The position numbers were made by a program, and so were the translations under genes. A DNA stretch of 64,000 bases, from the NCBI GenBank assembly GCA_029706075.1, contig JAINUG010000109.1, positions 1,206,501 through 1,270,500 on the forward strand, given 5' to 3'. Shown one piece after another: positions 38,621-49,915 of this stretch (within the stretch, counting starts at the first letter, position 1; every line of letters begins with the position of its first letter). The DNA comes from Aldrovandia affinis (Eukaryota; Chordata; Actinopteri; Notacanthiformes; Halosauridae). The notes beneath the pieces are model-generated. The model did no database searches, was not told where the DNA came from, and was given only the letters and a program-made list of their open reading frames with translations.

Positions 38621-39954
38621 TGGGAAATCGAATACATTCAGGCATTGGGCCACGTCCAGTAGAGTCCAATGTTTGATGGTGATGATGATGATGATAAAGC
38701 CATGACTCCTCCACTGCCTGTCAACCATACCCAGCTTTTGTGAGAGAAGAGTGAAATGTCAAACGCAACTCGAGCCACCTGGCTCAAATAGGAATGCGAC
38801 GCGGTCTGACTGACTCTCAGGAATGGACGTGTTTTTTTTGTTTTTGTTTTTTAAAGCACCACGGTGCATTCCACACTAATGGAATTGTAAAAGTAGACCA
38901 AAAACAACAACTTATTTGCTTATCTACTGGAGCGTGTCCAACAATGGCTGGCCATGACCGCTGGATGTGTGTCATATTTTATATAGTAGATGGCTTACAT
39001 CCGTTCTCTTTCGACATGCTGGAACACCCCCAGCGTTTTCTGACAGACAACTCCATTAACCGTGGCCCATTTTCTGTATTCACCTTCCCAGCAGACGACC
39101 CACCCACAAATATGCTTGCAAAATAAGAGCTAGGCGATTAATCTTAACAAATGTTTGAGGAGCATTCGAAAGAAAAAAATTTGAAATAAAAATGCACGTC
39201 TACCCTCTACTTTGAACCACCTTTGTTGAAAGAACACAAACAGCAATCAAAGCACAAAATACAAACAGAGGGTGTTAGGGTTTGTGTGCCTCAAAGTGTA
39301 CACATGTTGCATAAGGCTCTGGTGTTTTTTTTTTTTTAGGGCATAGTGGGTTGAGTCACTGCAGAGTTTTTTTTTTCTTTGCCACTTCAGTGAGATGTAT
39401 TACAGTAATGATAGATTGGATGGAATGTCCATGCCAAACATGTTGTGGCTAAGCACGAATGTGCTCTTGAGCATCTCGGTACGACTGCAGTCACTTATAT
39501 GGGATTTAGTTTGTGCAAAACGAGCGCTTGTTGCCAGACTGCATTTCACTTACGCTGACTGATCATAGCAACGCAGGACACAAAATGATCTGCACACTGA
39601 AGGGGAAGTCTGGAAAAGACAGCACAGATTAAAATGCTTTCTAAAATTAAAAGAAAACAAAGCACACACACATAAGAGGTAAATGAGAGGTGATGACAAA
39701 ACGTGTTGAAGGAATCGATTGATCAATTTTATTTTTTTTTATTTTTTATTTCAGGGCATCCAACCTCTCTGAAATAAATCACAGAATTTCAAATAAACGT
39801 ATTTCTGCTTTTACAGTACATCCTTGAATTTGCATGTTGAATTTGTGTTTCCATCCAATTATTGACTTTTGCATTCACATATAATTACATTTTAATGTTC
39901 TAATTCAATGTTACAGCAATATTATATGATAAATGGAGAGAGGAGTTAAGAGCA
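38621..39954. other. non-coding, nothing recognised
   Basis: Unique-looking, with a short GAT tract (38679-38694) and several T-rich homopolymer runs. The 110-codon frame at 38794-39126 has no recognised domain. Confidence 0.5.
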
Positions 39955-40115
39955 ATTCAAAGTAACGCCTGTATTTTGAGGTAATTTCTAAATAAGAGCG
40001 CCTCTCTTCTCTTCCTTCTGATGTACTGTATCTCTATCTATCTGTCTGTTTGGTGAGAGATGTACAGAAGTTGTGATATGCTAAGGTCAAACATTTATGG
40101 AATAATAATGGAGCG
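39955..40115. repeat. local duplication, copy B
   Basis: The partner of 38430-38620, with a much shorter ATCT tract. Confidence 0.75.
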
Positions 40116-41458
40116 GGCTGTACACAGGGACATTAAACTGCTTACTTCTGGTGCCATACAGGCAGTGTGCTTCTTTGCCAGCTTTTAACAGCTTGGCTCT
40201 GTCAGAACACCATTTCAGCCACACATTCCATGGTGGTGCCGGTGTTACACCATTGGCACTGTGGACATCACTCCACATGGTGAATGAAATAGAGGGGTGA
40301 GACCCATCCACTGAGGGGGAAATGTGACTGAAAGAAATCGCAACATCACATACCCAGCACAAATAAAAGGTAATTTCACTTAAAAATTACACTTCTGTGA
40401 TGTTTACATTTTGGAATTTCTTGTAAGAAAAGACATATTTCGTTCCGCGATAACATCTGTATGTTAGACTGAGAATGAAATGTATACGACAACATGTAAA
40501 CATTCACTATGTACTTCTTGTCCCTCGGAACGGGGGAAGCAGTGATTCTCACCAGCAGCCAGGGAGGGGTTCTAGTTCACATCGCTGCAGATTTGTCCAA
40601 AGCAATTTCCTGGTGATATGTTACATTCCACAGATCTGACCACGTCCTGCGCCTCACCTTCTATGGCTCCTTCACCAGCACCGCTGTGCAGAGCAGAACA
40701 CCTGCCGCGAAAAGAAACGCCCGTATTTCACGCCCAGGGCGTATTGGATGTTGGGGGGGGCTGGGGGTGGCGTGCTAAGCTGTAACACAAACAAACCCTG
40801 TTCCCATACGCTCAGCATCCTCCAGGTCTCTGATCACAGCCAAGGGGGTGTCACAAGCAAACATAAATTAAGGAGCCACAGTACCGATTTTCACATTAAA
40901 TATCAAGGGCACGACGACAATAATTACAGCGCAATTACGCCCGCAGCTGTAGCCTGCAGTATATCTCCATTTAACCTTGAGATGTGCAGAAATTGCTAGC
41001 ATGTGAGGTTGTTTGAGTTCGAAAAGCAATAGCGGGACGGTTGCTAATTATGCATTTGCCAAATGTGTGCACAATAACTGCACGTCAGGCAATGTTGTTT
41101 TGCGGGTGCCCCCCCAAACAACCATTTAATTGCAATTATAAGTGCAGCTCAAAACCAGATTTTTACTCCAGCACGAATACTACATTGCTACAGCCATATT
41201 GGTAATCTGAACACTCAGCCCAAATGTTGTGCTTGAAAAGAGGGCATGAGTGTTTAGAGTTGTCATTGTATGGATTTGTGGGGAGTGGTCTTGCTGCTCC
41301 TCCTCAGCTGTGAAGCTGGAGAGGGAAGTTTGTCCTGGCAGCCAGATTCCAGATCAGAGTTCAATTCCAGTAACCATGTGAGAAGGGGCTGCAGCTTCTG
41401 CCTCCTCTGCTATCAGAGCCCCTATTGTCACTTCAGCTGCTACTGTCAGCAGCCTGGA
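40116..41458. other. non-coding, unique-looking
   Basis: No gene or transposon recognised. About 40850-41110 has an octamer-like TAATTATGCAT (41045-41055) in repeat-free sequence, a weak enhancer candidate. Confidence 0.45.
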
Positions 41459-41713
41459 GTGTGTGTGTGTGTGTGTGTGTGTGTCTGTGTGTGTGTGTGC
41501 GTGTGTTTCTGTATGTGCTTCTGTGTGTGTCTTTGTGCATATCTGTGCATGTGTGTGTGCATGCATGCGTGTGTGTCTATAGATGCATGTGTGTGTGTGT
41601 GAATGTGTGTGTGTCTCTGAGTGTGTGTATTTGTGTGCGAGTGAGTGCATGCTTGTGTTTGTGTACATGTGTGTGTGTGTGTGTGTATTTGTGTGAGTGC
41701 ATGTGTGTTTGTG

Positions 41714-41789
<76 letters not shown>
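41459..41789. repeat. long TG microsatellite
   Basis: About 330 bases of TG with variant units; the last 71 bases (41719-41789) are pure. It can adopt Z-DNA in principle. Confidence 0.96.
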
Positions 41790-41790
<1 letters not shown>

Positions 41791-42612
41791 ACTCTCCTGC
41801 AGTCCCACTGACCCACATAGCATCACAGGCCTGCTGATGAAAACCCACAAAGAATGTTTTCACACTTTATCTGTTTTCCACACTTGTTGGAGACCTTCTT
41901 TACCCCCTAAACTGAGGTATGTTCCAATTCAATTCTCACACAGAGAACAGTCCGTGAGAGCCCTTTTAAGTTCCCCTTAGAATTTGCTTCAATCAAACTG
42001 AATTAAGAGTGTCCCCCGAGGCACTCGTAGGCTAGCTTGTTTAACTGGAGTTTGGTTCTCATTTTTCTTACCCTTCTATGGTACAGTACGCAAAGAGAGA
42101 AATGCACCACTTAGGGTCAGTTTTGTTTACCCTTTCACTCACTCAATTCTGGATTCATCTAAAAAACGTTATTTTTTAATATCTCTGCCTAACAGTTCCT
42201 AATCCACAAGAGCAGATAAATGAATAATTGAGGGATTGTTTGGACAGAGAAAGAAAAATATGCCTAGCATGCAAATATTTATTTAAATAAAATATGTATT
42301 TAAATAAAAATATTTTATAAAATAGATGTGTAAGAGCTGAACATAGTTACCAGTAAACAGTCAAGCTTTATCTTTTTTACCAAGAGTGCAGTATTAGAAT
42401 TTCATGACTGCAGGGTAAACCAATTCCCCAGTGCACTAACAGGGACACTGTGCTGTAGGAGATGCTGTCTTAGTAACCACAGTCCGGACTTACTGTGGTT
42501 ATTAAAGATCCTACGGCACTTATCGCAGAGTAGAGGTCAGTTTCTCCCCTTCACGATTCTGTGATAAAGGTGCTATATAAATCCATCATCATCTAATATT
42601 TCAAACTGCATA
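41790..42612. other. non-coding, nothing recognised
   Basis: Unique-looking sequence. Confidence 0.5.
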
Positions 42613-43123
42613 CAGGTAACTGCCAAAGTAAAGGAAACACTTGAGTAAATTAAGGGTTCTGGTGGCTCTGTTATGGTGTGGGGTGCATTTTTAGGCAGCC
42701 ATGGTTTAGGTCCACTCAGCCCCTTTTTTACCAACCCCTATTGGTAAACACCAATAAATACAAAACCATTCTGAGTAATCACCTTCATCCTATGGTGAAG
42801 CATTTTGATGCTCATGGGAATGGTCTCTTCCAGGATGACAATGCCCCTCATACACAGGGCATGAGTGGATACTGGATGGTTTGAGGAGCATGAAAATTAT
42901 ATTGAACACTTATGGGAGCAGTGCCTGAGATAGCGTTTTTCACCACCATCAACAAAACAAAAAACGATGGAATTTCTCACAGAAGAATGGTGTTGCATCC
43001 ATCCAATAGATTTTCATGTTACCTGTAGAATCTATTCCAAGGCACACTGAAGCCATTCTGGTAGCTCATGGTGGCCCATAAAGACACTTTATGTTGGTGT
43101 TTCCTTTATTTGGTAGTTACCTG
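42613..43123 (+). mobile_element. Tc1-like transposon, internally deleted
   Basis: Bounded by CAGGTAACTGCCAAAGTAAA and its inverted counterpart ending TTTGGTAGTTACCTG, with TA on both sides (42611-42612, 43124-43125). The transposase relic reads GGSVMVWGAF and, further on, GLFQDDNAPHT around the second catalytic Asp, then EHLWEQC in another frame. Frameshifts and stops inactivate it. Confidence 0.87.

Positions 43124-43130
<7 letters not shown>

Positions 43131-43160
<30 letters not shown>
43131..43160. repeat. TG microsatellite
   Basis: Fifteen GT units directly beyond the Tc1 element end. Confidence 0.95.
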
Positions 43161-43163
<3 letters not shown>

Positions 43164-43344
43164 TGTTTTATAGTTTTTATTTTATTTAAAAAAAAACCTG
43201 CACTGTGAAACAGGCCTGGGGAGCTGACACACACGCGAAACATATCACGAGTCTGCCATAACAAACATTAATAAGACTTTGGAAATTTTCCATTCAGAAA
43301 TGTTTCACATATCTGTGACACGGTGAGCGGTCCCCAGCGAGGGC

Positions 43345-43513
43345 TGCCAGTGCAATTTCTTATGGAATAATGGTGTTGCATCGACTCCAATAGAGTTCCA
43401 GACACTTGTAGAATTTATGCCAAGGTGCGCTGAAGCTGTTCCGGTGGCTCGTGGTGACCCAACGCCCTATTAAGACACATTATGTTGGTGTTTCCTTTAT
43501 TTTGGTAGTTACT
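43345..43513 (+). mobile_element. Tc1-like 3' half, truncated
   Basis: Matches the last 170 bases of 42613-43123 (AATGGTGTTGCATC, TGTTGGTGTTTCCTTTATTT) but lacks the left part. The end GGTAGTTACTAGTA is altered. Confidence 0.8.
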
Positions 43514-43771
43514 AGTACATCTGATATAAGAGATATATTGAGACCTTTGCATTTGTGGCTGTAAGGCTTGTTGTGCTGGTGAGGCCACATAATTTATAAT
43601 GCTGGCTTTATGCTGCCAGCTGTATGTTGATCTGCCTCTAGACTTTTATATATCTATAGATCTTACATTTTATTGATAATTTTTACTGCCTGAAAGCAGT
43701 TACTACTCTACCCCTCCCCCCTGTCTTAGTACTTAGATGCCTGTCATTTTAGTTCCATTTAGGTCAAAAAT
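43514..43771. other. non-coding, nothing recognised
   Basis: Short unique stretch. Confidence 0.5.
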
Positions 43772-43995
43772 AGAACATAAGAACACAAGAATACATAAGG
43801 ATGAGAACCGGCTGTCTGGCCTATCTAGGCTCATTAGTTACCTCCAGTCAGGTGGTGTAGTGGTGGATGGTTGGAGCCAATGCCTCCAGACACTGTGGCC
43901 CTCGAGGCCTGGAATTGAATAGCCCTGGTCCAGAGGATATCCAGCACTGTGTCAAGCCTGGACTTGAATACTCTGATTCTAATGATTGACCTTAT
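43772..43995 (+). repeat. interspersed repeat, second copy of the 18540 type
   Basis: Contains AGAACATAAGAACACAAGAA, GGCCTATCTAGGCTCATTAG and GTCAAGCCTGGACTTGAATA, parallel to 18540-18705. Extra sequence is inserted in the middle (about 43845-43930). Confidence 0.55.
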
Positions 43996-44378
43996 TGAGC
44001 AGGACCCATTTTTAAAGTGCTGGGCGGATAATTGCGGGTGGAGCCAAACTGTGTGCCTCTTTAAATATGTGGCAGGAGCCTTTCAGTGTGACAATTAAGC
44101 AGATCTGGGCCTAGGCAGCAGCATTAGCTGACTGAACCTAAAATACAGTTTTTTTATATACTAACTCATATAATGTTCTTTTTTTTACTCTGATAACAGG
44201 AACTGCTGAAGTTCATTAAAGGGTGAGGGGTGGGGGAATTGAATAATTTCACAAGGGGGGGATGCAATTATTTCATGTGAGTTGGATCTAAATTAGTTTT
44301 TGACAAAATAGAATCAGATGGTGGACAAAAATAACAACAACAAAAACATTTAATCCTATATCAGCAATTTCCTGCCAC

Positions 44379-44554
44379 ATACACATACACACACACACCC
44401 AAGCCCACCAACAAACACACACCCACATGCACACACTCACACACAAACACATACACACACGCACACCCAATCCCACCCACCTGCCCACCCATATACACAT
44501 ACATACACACCCACACACTCACCCACACACACAAGCACACACCTACACCCTACA

Positions 44555-44606
<52 letters not shown>

Positions 44607-44618
44607 ACAAACACATAT
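44379..44618. repeat. CA microsatellite
   Basis: CA-rich tract with CACC interruptions; pure core at about 44556-44600. Confidence 0.95.
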
Positions 44619-44720
44619 GTATACATCCAGGGAAGATTTAAGAGTAAAGCCATAGAGTGGGATTAAATCCAACCATTGAATCGCTCATTAAAAAAATCAC
44701 AAGACCAGCACATTTAGGTT

Positions 44721-44868
44721 CTCTTATGACCTGCCATGGACCTTCCTCTTATGACCTGCCATGGACCTTCCTCTTATGACCTGCCATGGACCTTCCTATT
44801 ATGACCTGCCATGGACCTTCCATTATGACCTGCCATGGATCTTTCATTATGACCTGCCATGGACCTTC
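44721..44868. repeat. 25-bp tandem repeat, six units
   Basis: Four 25-base units (CTCTTATGACCTGCCATGGA plus five) followed by two 24-base units. Each unit contains CCATGG. Confidence 0.93.
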
Positions 44869-45430
44869 CTCATGCTCCTTTTGCTCATTTTAGCAACAAA
44901 AAATACTTATACAATACAAAATGGACACATTAGCATCTGGCCAGTATCTGGCCAGTATCCTCTTTTTCATCCACCACTGATATTGGAAAAACATGTTTTC
45001 CAATTTGACCCTTTGATTGGCATTTGATTGGCAATTGTACCATCAGATATACTATACGTGTGTGAACCAACGTTTAAATATGAAATCCAGTTAGATTTTA
45101 CTGGGTCTAACTGGGCTTTGCAATGTGGCAGGGTTGACTGTACTGTATCTTTTTAATGGCTTGTGTGAATCTGTTCATGATTATGCATATTGAATTGTAA
45201 TAAAATGATGCTTCTTAATCCCTGGTGGTATGGAAATTTGTTCTGAATGATGCTTCTCCTAATCAAGAACCCGATGATGATGATTATTATTGTTATTCAG
45301 TCTAAACTAAATGGCTTGTTGCAGTTGTTTTCAGTTTTTTTTTTTTTAATTATCAATATTTTTAGCTGCTTTCAAATTTGTTGATTCTTAAAAAGCTGAC
45401 AATAAATGTACAAAAGAAGTTTCATTACAT
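44869..45430. other. non-coding, nothing recognised
   Basis: AT-rich unique sequence. Confidence 0.5.
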
Positions 45431-46250
45431 TTTTTTTTTTACATTTTAAGCATTTGCAGAGCTCTTATCTCCTGCATTAATACAAGGTAAGAACAATCAA
45501 ACAAGATCAGTGCAGTCAAGAATCATTGCAGGCTCTGCATATCATACCTGTAACATTGGGAAAGAAAAGGTTATGATGTAAACAGTGGTGACGACAGATT
45601 TAGATTGTTCAGTGGTATGGAGTCAGTCTCTTCTGGAAGTGAAGTCCTGAATTGCGGGATGAGGGACCAGCACAGAGAAGAGGCCCGAGGATAGCCAGGT
45701 GCCCGGAGGGATTCAGTCTGAGCAGAGGGGTCTGGACGGGATGTTTGAGTGACTGGAGGTATTACCTCTGGCTGTTTGAAAACAAGCACCAGAGACTTGA
45801 ATTTTTGGGGAGCCAGTTATCGTGGGTGAACTTTGGCTGGTTGAACACCAGGTTTTTAGCAGTGGCTTGATGGAATGCCAGCAAGGAATTGCCAAGTCCA
45901 GACGTGAGATCACCAGGGCCTGGACCAGGAGTTGATTCTTAAAATCCGGAGTTTCTTTCTGCAATATGGCTCGAGACACAGCTGGTTGTCCAACCAAGAC
46001 TCTGGCAGACTGGGACGGAGACACTATGGAGCCTTGTGATTCCAATCATCGGGAGTCCTTCGCTGGGAGGAAGAGCAGCTCTGTCTTCCCCAGGTTCAGC
46101 TTCAGGTGGTGGGTGGACATCCATGCGGAGATGTCAGCCAGGCATGCAGAGATCCATGCCGGGACCTGGGTATCAGATGGAGGGAAGGAGAGAAAGAGTT
46201 GAGTGTCATCAGCATAACAGTGCAGAAATAACAGAGCCAAGTGACTTGGT
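45431..46250 (-). pseudogene. L2-type LINE remnant (RT to 3' tail)
   Basis: On the minus strand the catalytic YADDTQLFLSF motif of an L2-clade reverse transcriptase lies at about 46225-46185, followed by SACLADISAWMSTHHLKLNL and KTELLFLP. Then come QALVISRLD (about 45910) and the thumb region, broken by frameshifts. The 3' tail (reversed ACATTTTAAGCATTTGCAGA) is at 45431-45500. 5' truncated, as usual for LINEs. Confidence 0.85.
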
Positions 46251-46355
46251 GTACACTACAACACACAGCCAGTGCTGTGAAGACTCCCGATCCAGTGGTC
46301 TTGCCTCCGTGTGTTGTGAAATACTGTCAAAATCTAAAGAAAGTAGCAAAAATAT

Positions 46356-46440
46356 CTACAGACAACTGCCAAAATAAATGAGACACTCGAGTAAATTAAG
46401 GGTTCTGGCGTCTCTGTTTTGATCCACTCAGCCCCTTAGA
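46356..46440 (+). mobile_element. Tc1-like left end, truncated
   Basis: ACAACTGCCAAAATAAATGA then TTAAGGGTTCTGG and GATCCACTCAGCCCC match the first part of 42613-43123, with a deletion. No right end. Confidence 0.7.
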
Positions 46441-47048
46441 GGGCAAACTAAATGCATCAACAAAAAAACGAATGAAACAAACAAAAATGACAAAACACAA
46501 AAACCTCTCTCGGGCGCGCGCTGGGAGGCGTGGAGTCATGAGACCCCATGAAGTCATGCTCAGATGTGCTGAGGTGTCTGCTGCTCATCCTGGCAAAAAG
46601 CATTTAACAATGCCACATTTGTCTATTCACATACCTTCACCAGTGCAACATGTTTTTTTAACTTAAAAATGATCAATAATGTCAGATTAAAGATAATAAT
46701 CACACAAAAAAATCTATTTGAAAAAGAACATCTACAGGCAGATTTTGAACAATCTGTTTCCCTAAAGCCATGCACAAACTTCAGGTCCTATTTGGCAAAG
46801 AATGAATCATTAATAGACCAGGGTTCCGCAAATCTGGTTCTGGTGCTCTGTGTGCTATTTACAGAGATAGACTCAATTGTTTTAATTAGGCGTTTTAAAA
46901 CTATTGTTTTCTTGAAATTATTCATTACTCACTTTAAATCATGTGTTCCTATGAAAATAATCGATTTGGTTGTTGATTCAAAGATAAAGTTTGATTTAAT
47001 CCTCAACAGCCTTCCCAGTGGTGAGTACATTGTAAGTAGACCAACATA
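46441..47048. other. non-coding, nothing recognised
   Basis: AT-rich. The 156-codon frame at 46669-47139 runs into the LINE below and has no recognised domain. A weak match to the repeat at 3262 lies near 46818-46862. Confidence 0.5.
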
Positions 47049-47965
47049 CTGTCATCATCATCATCATCAGCGGTCACTCGAGTTGAGTATGACTGTCCTC
47101 CGTAGGGTCGTCTACTGGTGGGTCTGCAGATGGCGGTAGAGGTGGATCCACCTATTCTGGTGCAGTGTGGGCAAGGGTGAGTGGTAGTTGTGGTTGGTGG
47201 CTGGGCCATATTGGTGTTTAGTCTCTCTTTGCGAAGCTGCTGCTTTTTCTCTGCAGCACGGTGGAGGTCCTTTTCATGTAGCGCAGCTTGCTCTTGAATG
47301 GATTTTCTCCAGTGTCTATTAACTGCAATTTCTTCCCAGTTACTGGAATTGATGTTGCATTTTTTCAGGCTGGTTTTATGTTATCCTTGTAGTGCTTATT
47401 TTGTCCACCAGGGCATTGGGGAGGCATAAGTTTGGCATCCGGATGACATGGCCTGTCCATCGGAGTTGGTGCTGCATTATTGTGGTGGTTATGCTGTTCA
47501 TGTTGACCTCTTCCAGGACGCTGGTGCGTCTGTCCTCCCAGCTAATCCTCACAATCTTTCGTAGGGATCTTTGGTGACCGGGATGTTAGGGTGAATTCCC
47601 TATTGTGGAGGACACCTGTACATGATTTCATTTAACGTGGGGAGACTGGTGCATGGACAACCACCACACGGTCCTTGACAGGTTGGGGTCTGTATCCAGT
47701 GGCATGGAGTCCAAGACGACCGGGGACCCTTCTCTGCTGCAGCCTTCCTTTGCCTTCACAGCTGTTGAGATGCTCCACTTGTAGTCAGCAATCATCCTCT
47801 GCCTGCTCCACCATTGAGGTCTTGATTAGATCTCTCTTTGTCTGGAACTCCCTTGACCTTACCGCCATGGGTGACCCTACCAGGAGCTAAGCTCCAGACG
47901 GCATTGCTCTCAGGATCTCAGGAGCGCACAAGATTCTCCATCACAGCAAGGTGGTGATCCTGGGA
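47049..47965 (-). pseudogene. LINE ORF2 C-terminal part with trinucleotide tail
   Basis: On the minus strand VNMNSITTTIMQHQLRWTGH followed by VIRMP (about 47497-47425) is the conserved post-RT motif of a non-LTR retrotransposon group. Near 47190 HPCPHCTRIGGS represents the terminal zinc-finger-like CxxC motif, degraded. The element ends in a (CAT/ATG)n tail at 47052-47070. Frameshifts and stops are present. It is probably the same family as the LINE at 30250-32000. Confidence 0.75.
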
Positions 47966-48718
47966 GAACTAACATACTGTACTGTACAACATAATGTAAT
48001 AACAACAGTACTGTAGCAGGTATCAAAGCATTGTGTGTTGGAAGCCTTGTCAATGCATAGGTCAAGATAATTGTGCTGTTGAAGCTTTTGCCAATCATCC
48101 ATCCATCCATTGTCAAGATCCTGGTCAGGGTGCGGGGGGCTGAGCCTTTTTCAGCATTTTGCAAGAGGCAGGAATCATTTCGCCAATCCTTAAATAAAAC
48201 CATTTATGTGTTTAATATAGATACAATCATGTGATGGTTTGACAGCGGGGAGAACATAAATGTATTCGAGACCTTCTTGCTGTTTTATCCACTGCACCAC
48301 TGAATCATTTCTTACTTAAATAAAACAAATTTTGTGTTTTTAGATAAAATCATTTTCCATTTGAGAATAGATAAATGTTTTTTATTTGAATAATTGATCA
48401 AATGCAAGTTTTTCAAAACATTTTCCATTTTAGAATAGTAAACATTTTCAAGATCATGTCTCTGACAAAAAACAACAACCACATTGGTAGTTCTGCATTA
48501 TGTGTACATGACATATTTATGACCACTACATAACAATGTCACAGAACACCATTTATGTATTCACCATGAGTAAATACATGCTTTCTAAAGCATGCTGTAA
48601 ATATGGAATATTCTAATTGTTTATGAGATGTGCTGGCATATAGGCTGTCAAGCATGTAATAATGTGTAATGAATAGTTTGTGTCTGTTCTTATGTTATAC
48701 TTATTCATATGTTATGTA
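47966..48718. other. non-coding, nothing recognised
   Basis: AT-rich, with a short ATCC tract near 48097-48108. Confidence 0.5.
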
Positions 48719-48723
48719 TTATG

Positions 48724-49651
48724 TGTTATGTTTTGCAATCTCTGTTCGGTTTGTTTTTGTACTTTGTTTATATATTATTCTAATCATTCACGTTTCATTC
48801 ACGTTCTGTTCCCCGTTCTGTCTGTGTTCCTTGTTGTTCAAGATCCACTCCTTGTCTTTGTCATTGCACTTCGGGAAACTCAACTTTACGGTTTGTCTAT
48901 CTTGGTTTCTTATCTCGTTCACTTCCTTCTTTCTTTCTATAACACTTTGTATATATTAGTTAGATGTATATAGTACTAATCTACTAACATTAGGGATTTA
49001 GATTAAGTTACTAACATTACTCATTACTAATTATCTCACACTTCTATCTATCGCTATCATTCTCTCTCTCGTTGTCCTATCCCTGTACGCTTCTCACGTT
49101 TCGCTTTCTCTGCACGCAGATTCTCTCTATGCGTTCCTCCCCTTCGAACTGTGCACGTGTCTGCCTGCTCTTCCAGGTCTTATATTTTCTATGTGTCTAT
49201 GTGCTTCTCAGTCCGTGTCTTTCGTTTTCCCTCATTATTGTATTAGTGAATCCTATCGTTCTCACCTGTGTTCCTGCCCTTCTCTCCTCCCAGTCACACC
49301 TGATTCCTATTGCGTTTCCCTTCCCTGCTTGTATATAAGTTCCGTGTTTACGTTCACTCGTTGTCAGAACGTTGATCCTCATTCCCTGTGCCGATTATTT
49401 GTAAGCCAGAGTCTGTTGCATTTTCCCGAGACAACCCTTCCGTTTTCACTTTGAGTTTGCCTGCCGATTCTGTTTTGTTTGCCTTTTCTGATTTCTTGGT
49501 TTTGACTTTTTGGATAGTTTTTTGACTACTCTCTCGGATTTCGATTTTGTGCCTTCGCTACTCTGTCTAGTGGTTTTGATCCCTGCCTGAATTAAACGTT
49601 CCTTTTTGCCTGATCCTGGTCTGCGTCTGGGTCCTTATCCAGCACCTTACA
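48724..49651 (+). mobile_element. solo LTR (Ty3/Gypsy-like)
   Basis: Begins TGTTATGTTTTGCAATC and ends CACCTTACA. It is flanked by the 5-base direct repeat TTATG at 48719-48723 and 49652-49656. It has a TATA-like TGTATATAAG (49330-49339), a downstream pyrimidine-rich leader and an AATTAAA polyadenylation-like signal near 49589. Length 928 bases, with no internal coding part, so it is probably the product of LTR-LTR recombination. It is a different family from the LTR at 5684. Confidence 0.75.
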
Positions 49652-49656
49652 TTATG

Positions 49657-49844
49657 AAGATGCAGTTAATGTAAACAGTTACAAAAACATAGTCTACACT
49701 GATTGTAGTAGACAGTACCTTTATTAATCTACATGAAAAAACATGATTATTGTTTAGTTACCAAAATAAATATAAACATTAATTGTCACAAATAATAATA
49801 ATAATTGCACTGAATAATTGCATGTATTGCATTAATATATACTG

Positions 49845-49915
<71 letters not shown>

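Noticed and set aside
41354..41863. Long His/Thr- or Cys/Val-rich frames on both strands
   Set aside because: They are translations of a TG/CA microsatellite; the same happens at 10653-11032 and 44427-44666.
46669..47139. 156-codon plus-strand frame
   Set aside because: No recognised domain, AT-rich codons, and its end overlaps a LINE on the other strand including its trinucleotide tail.
48669..49454. Overlapping hydrophobic plus-strand frames of about 90 codons that could be read as membrane proteins
   Set aside because: They lie inside the pyrimidine-rich solo LTR; T-rich DNA gives Phe/Leu/Ser/Cys-rich frames by chance.
5684..49651. The LTR at 5684 and the solo LTR at 48724 as the two ends of one element
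   Set aside because: They differ in length, sequence and orientation, and 42 kb of unrelated sequence lies between.
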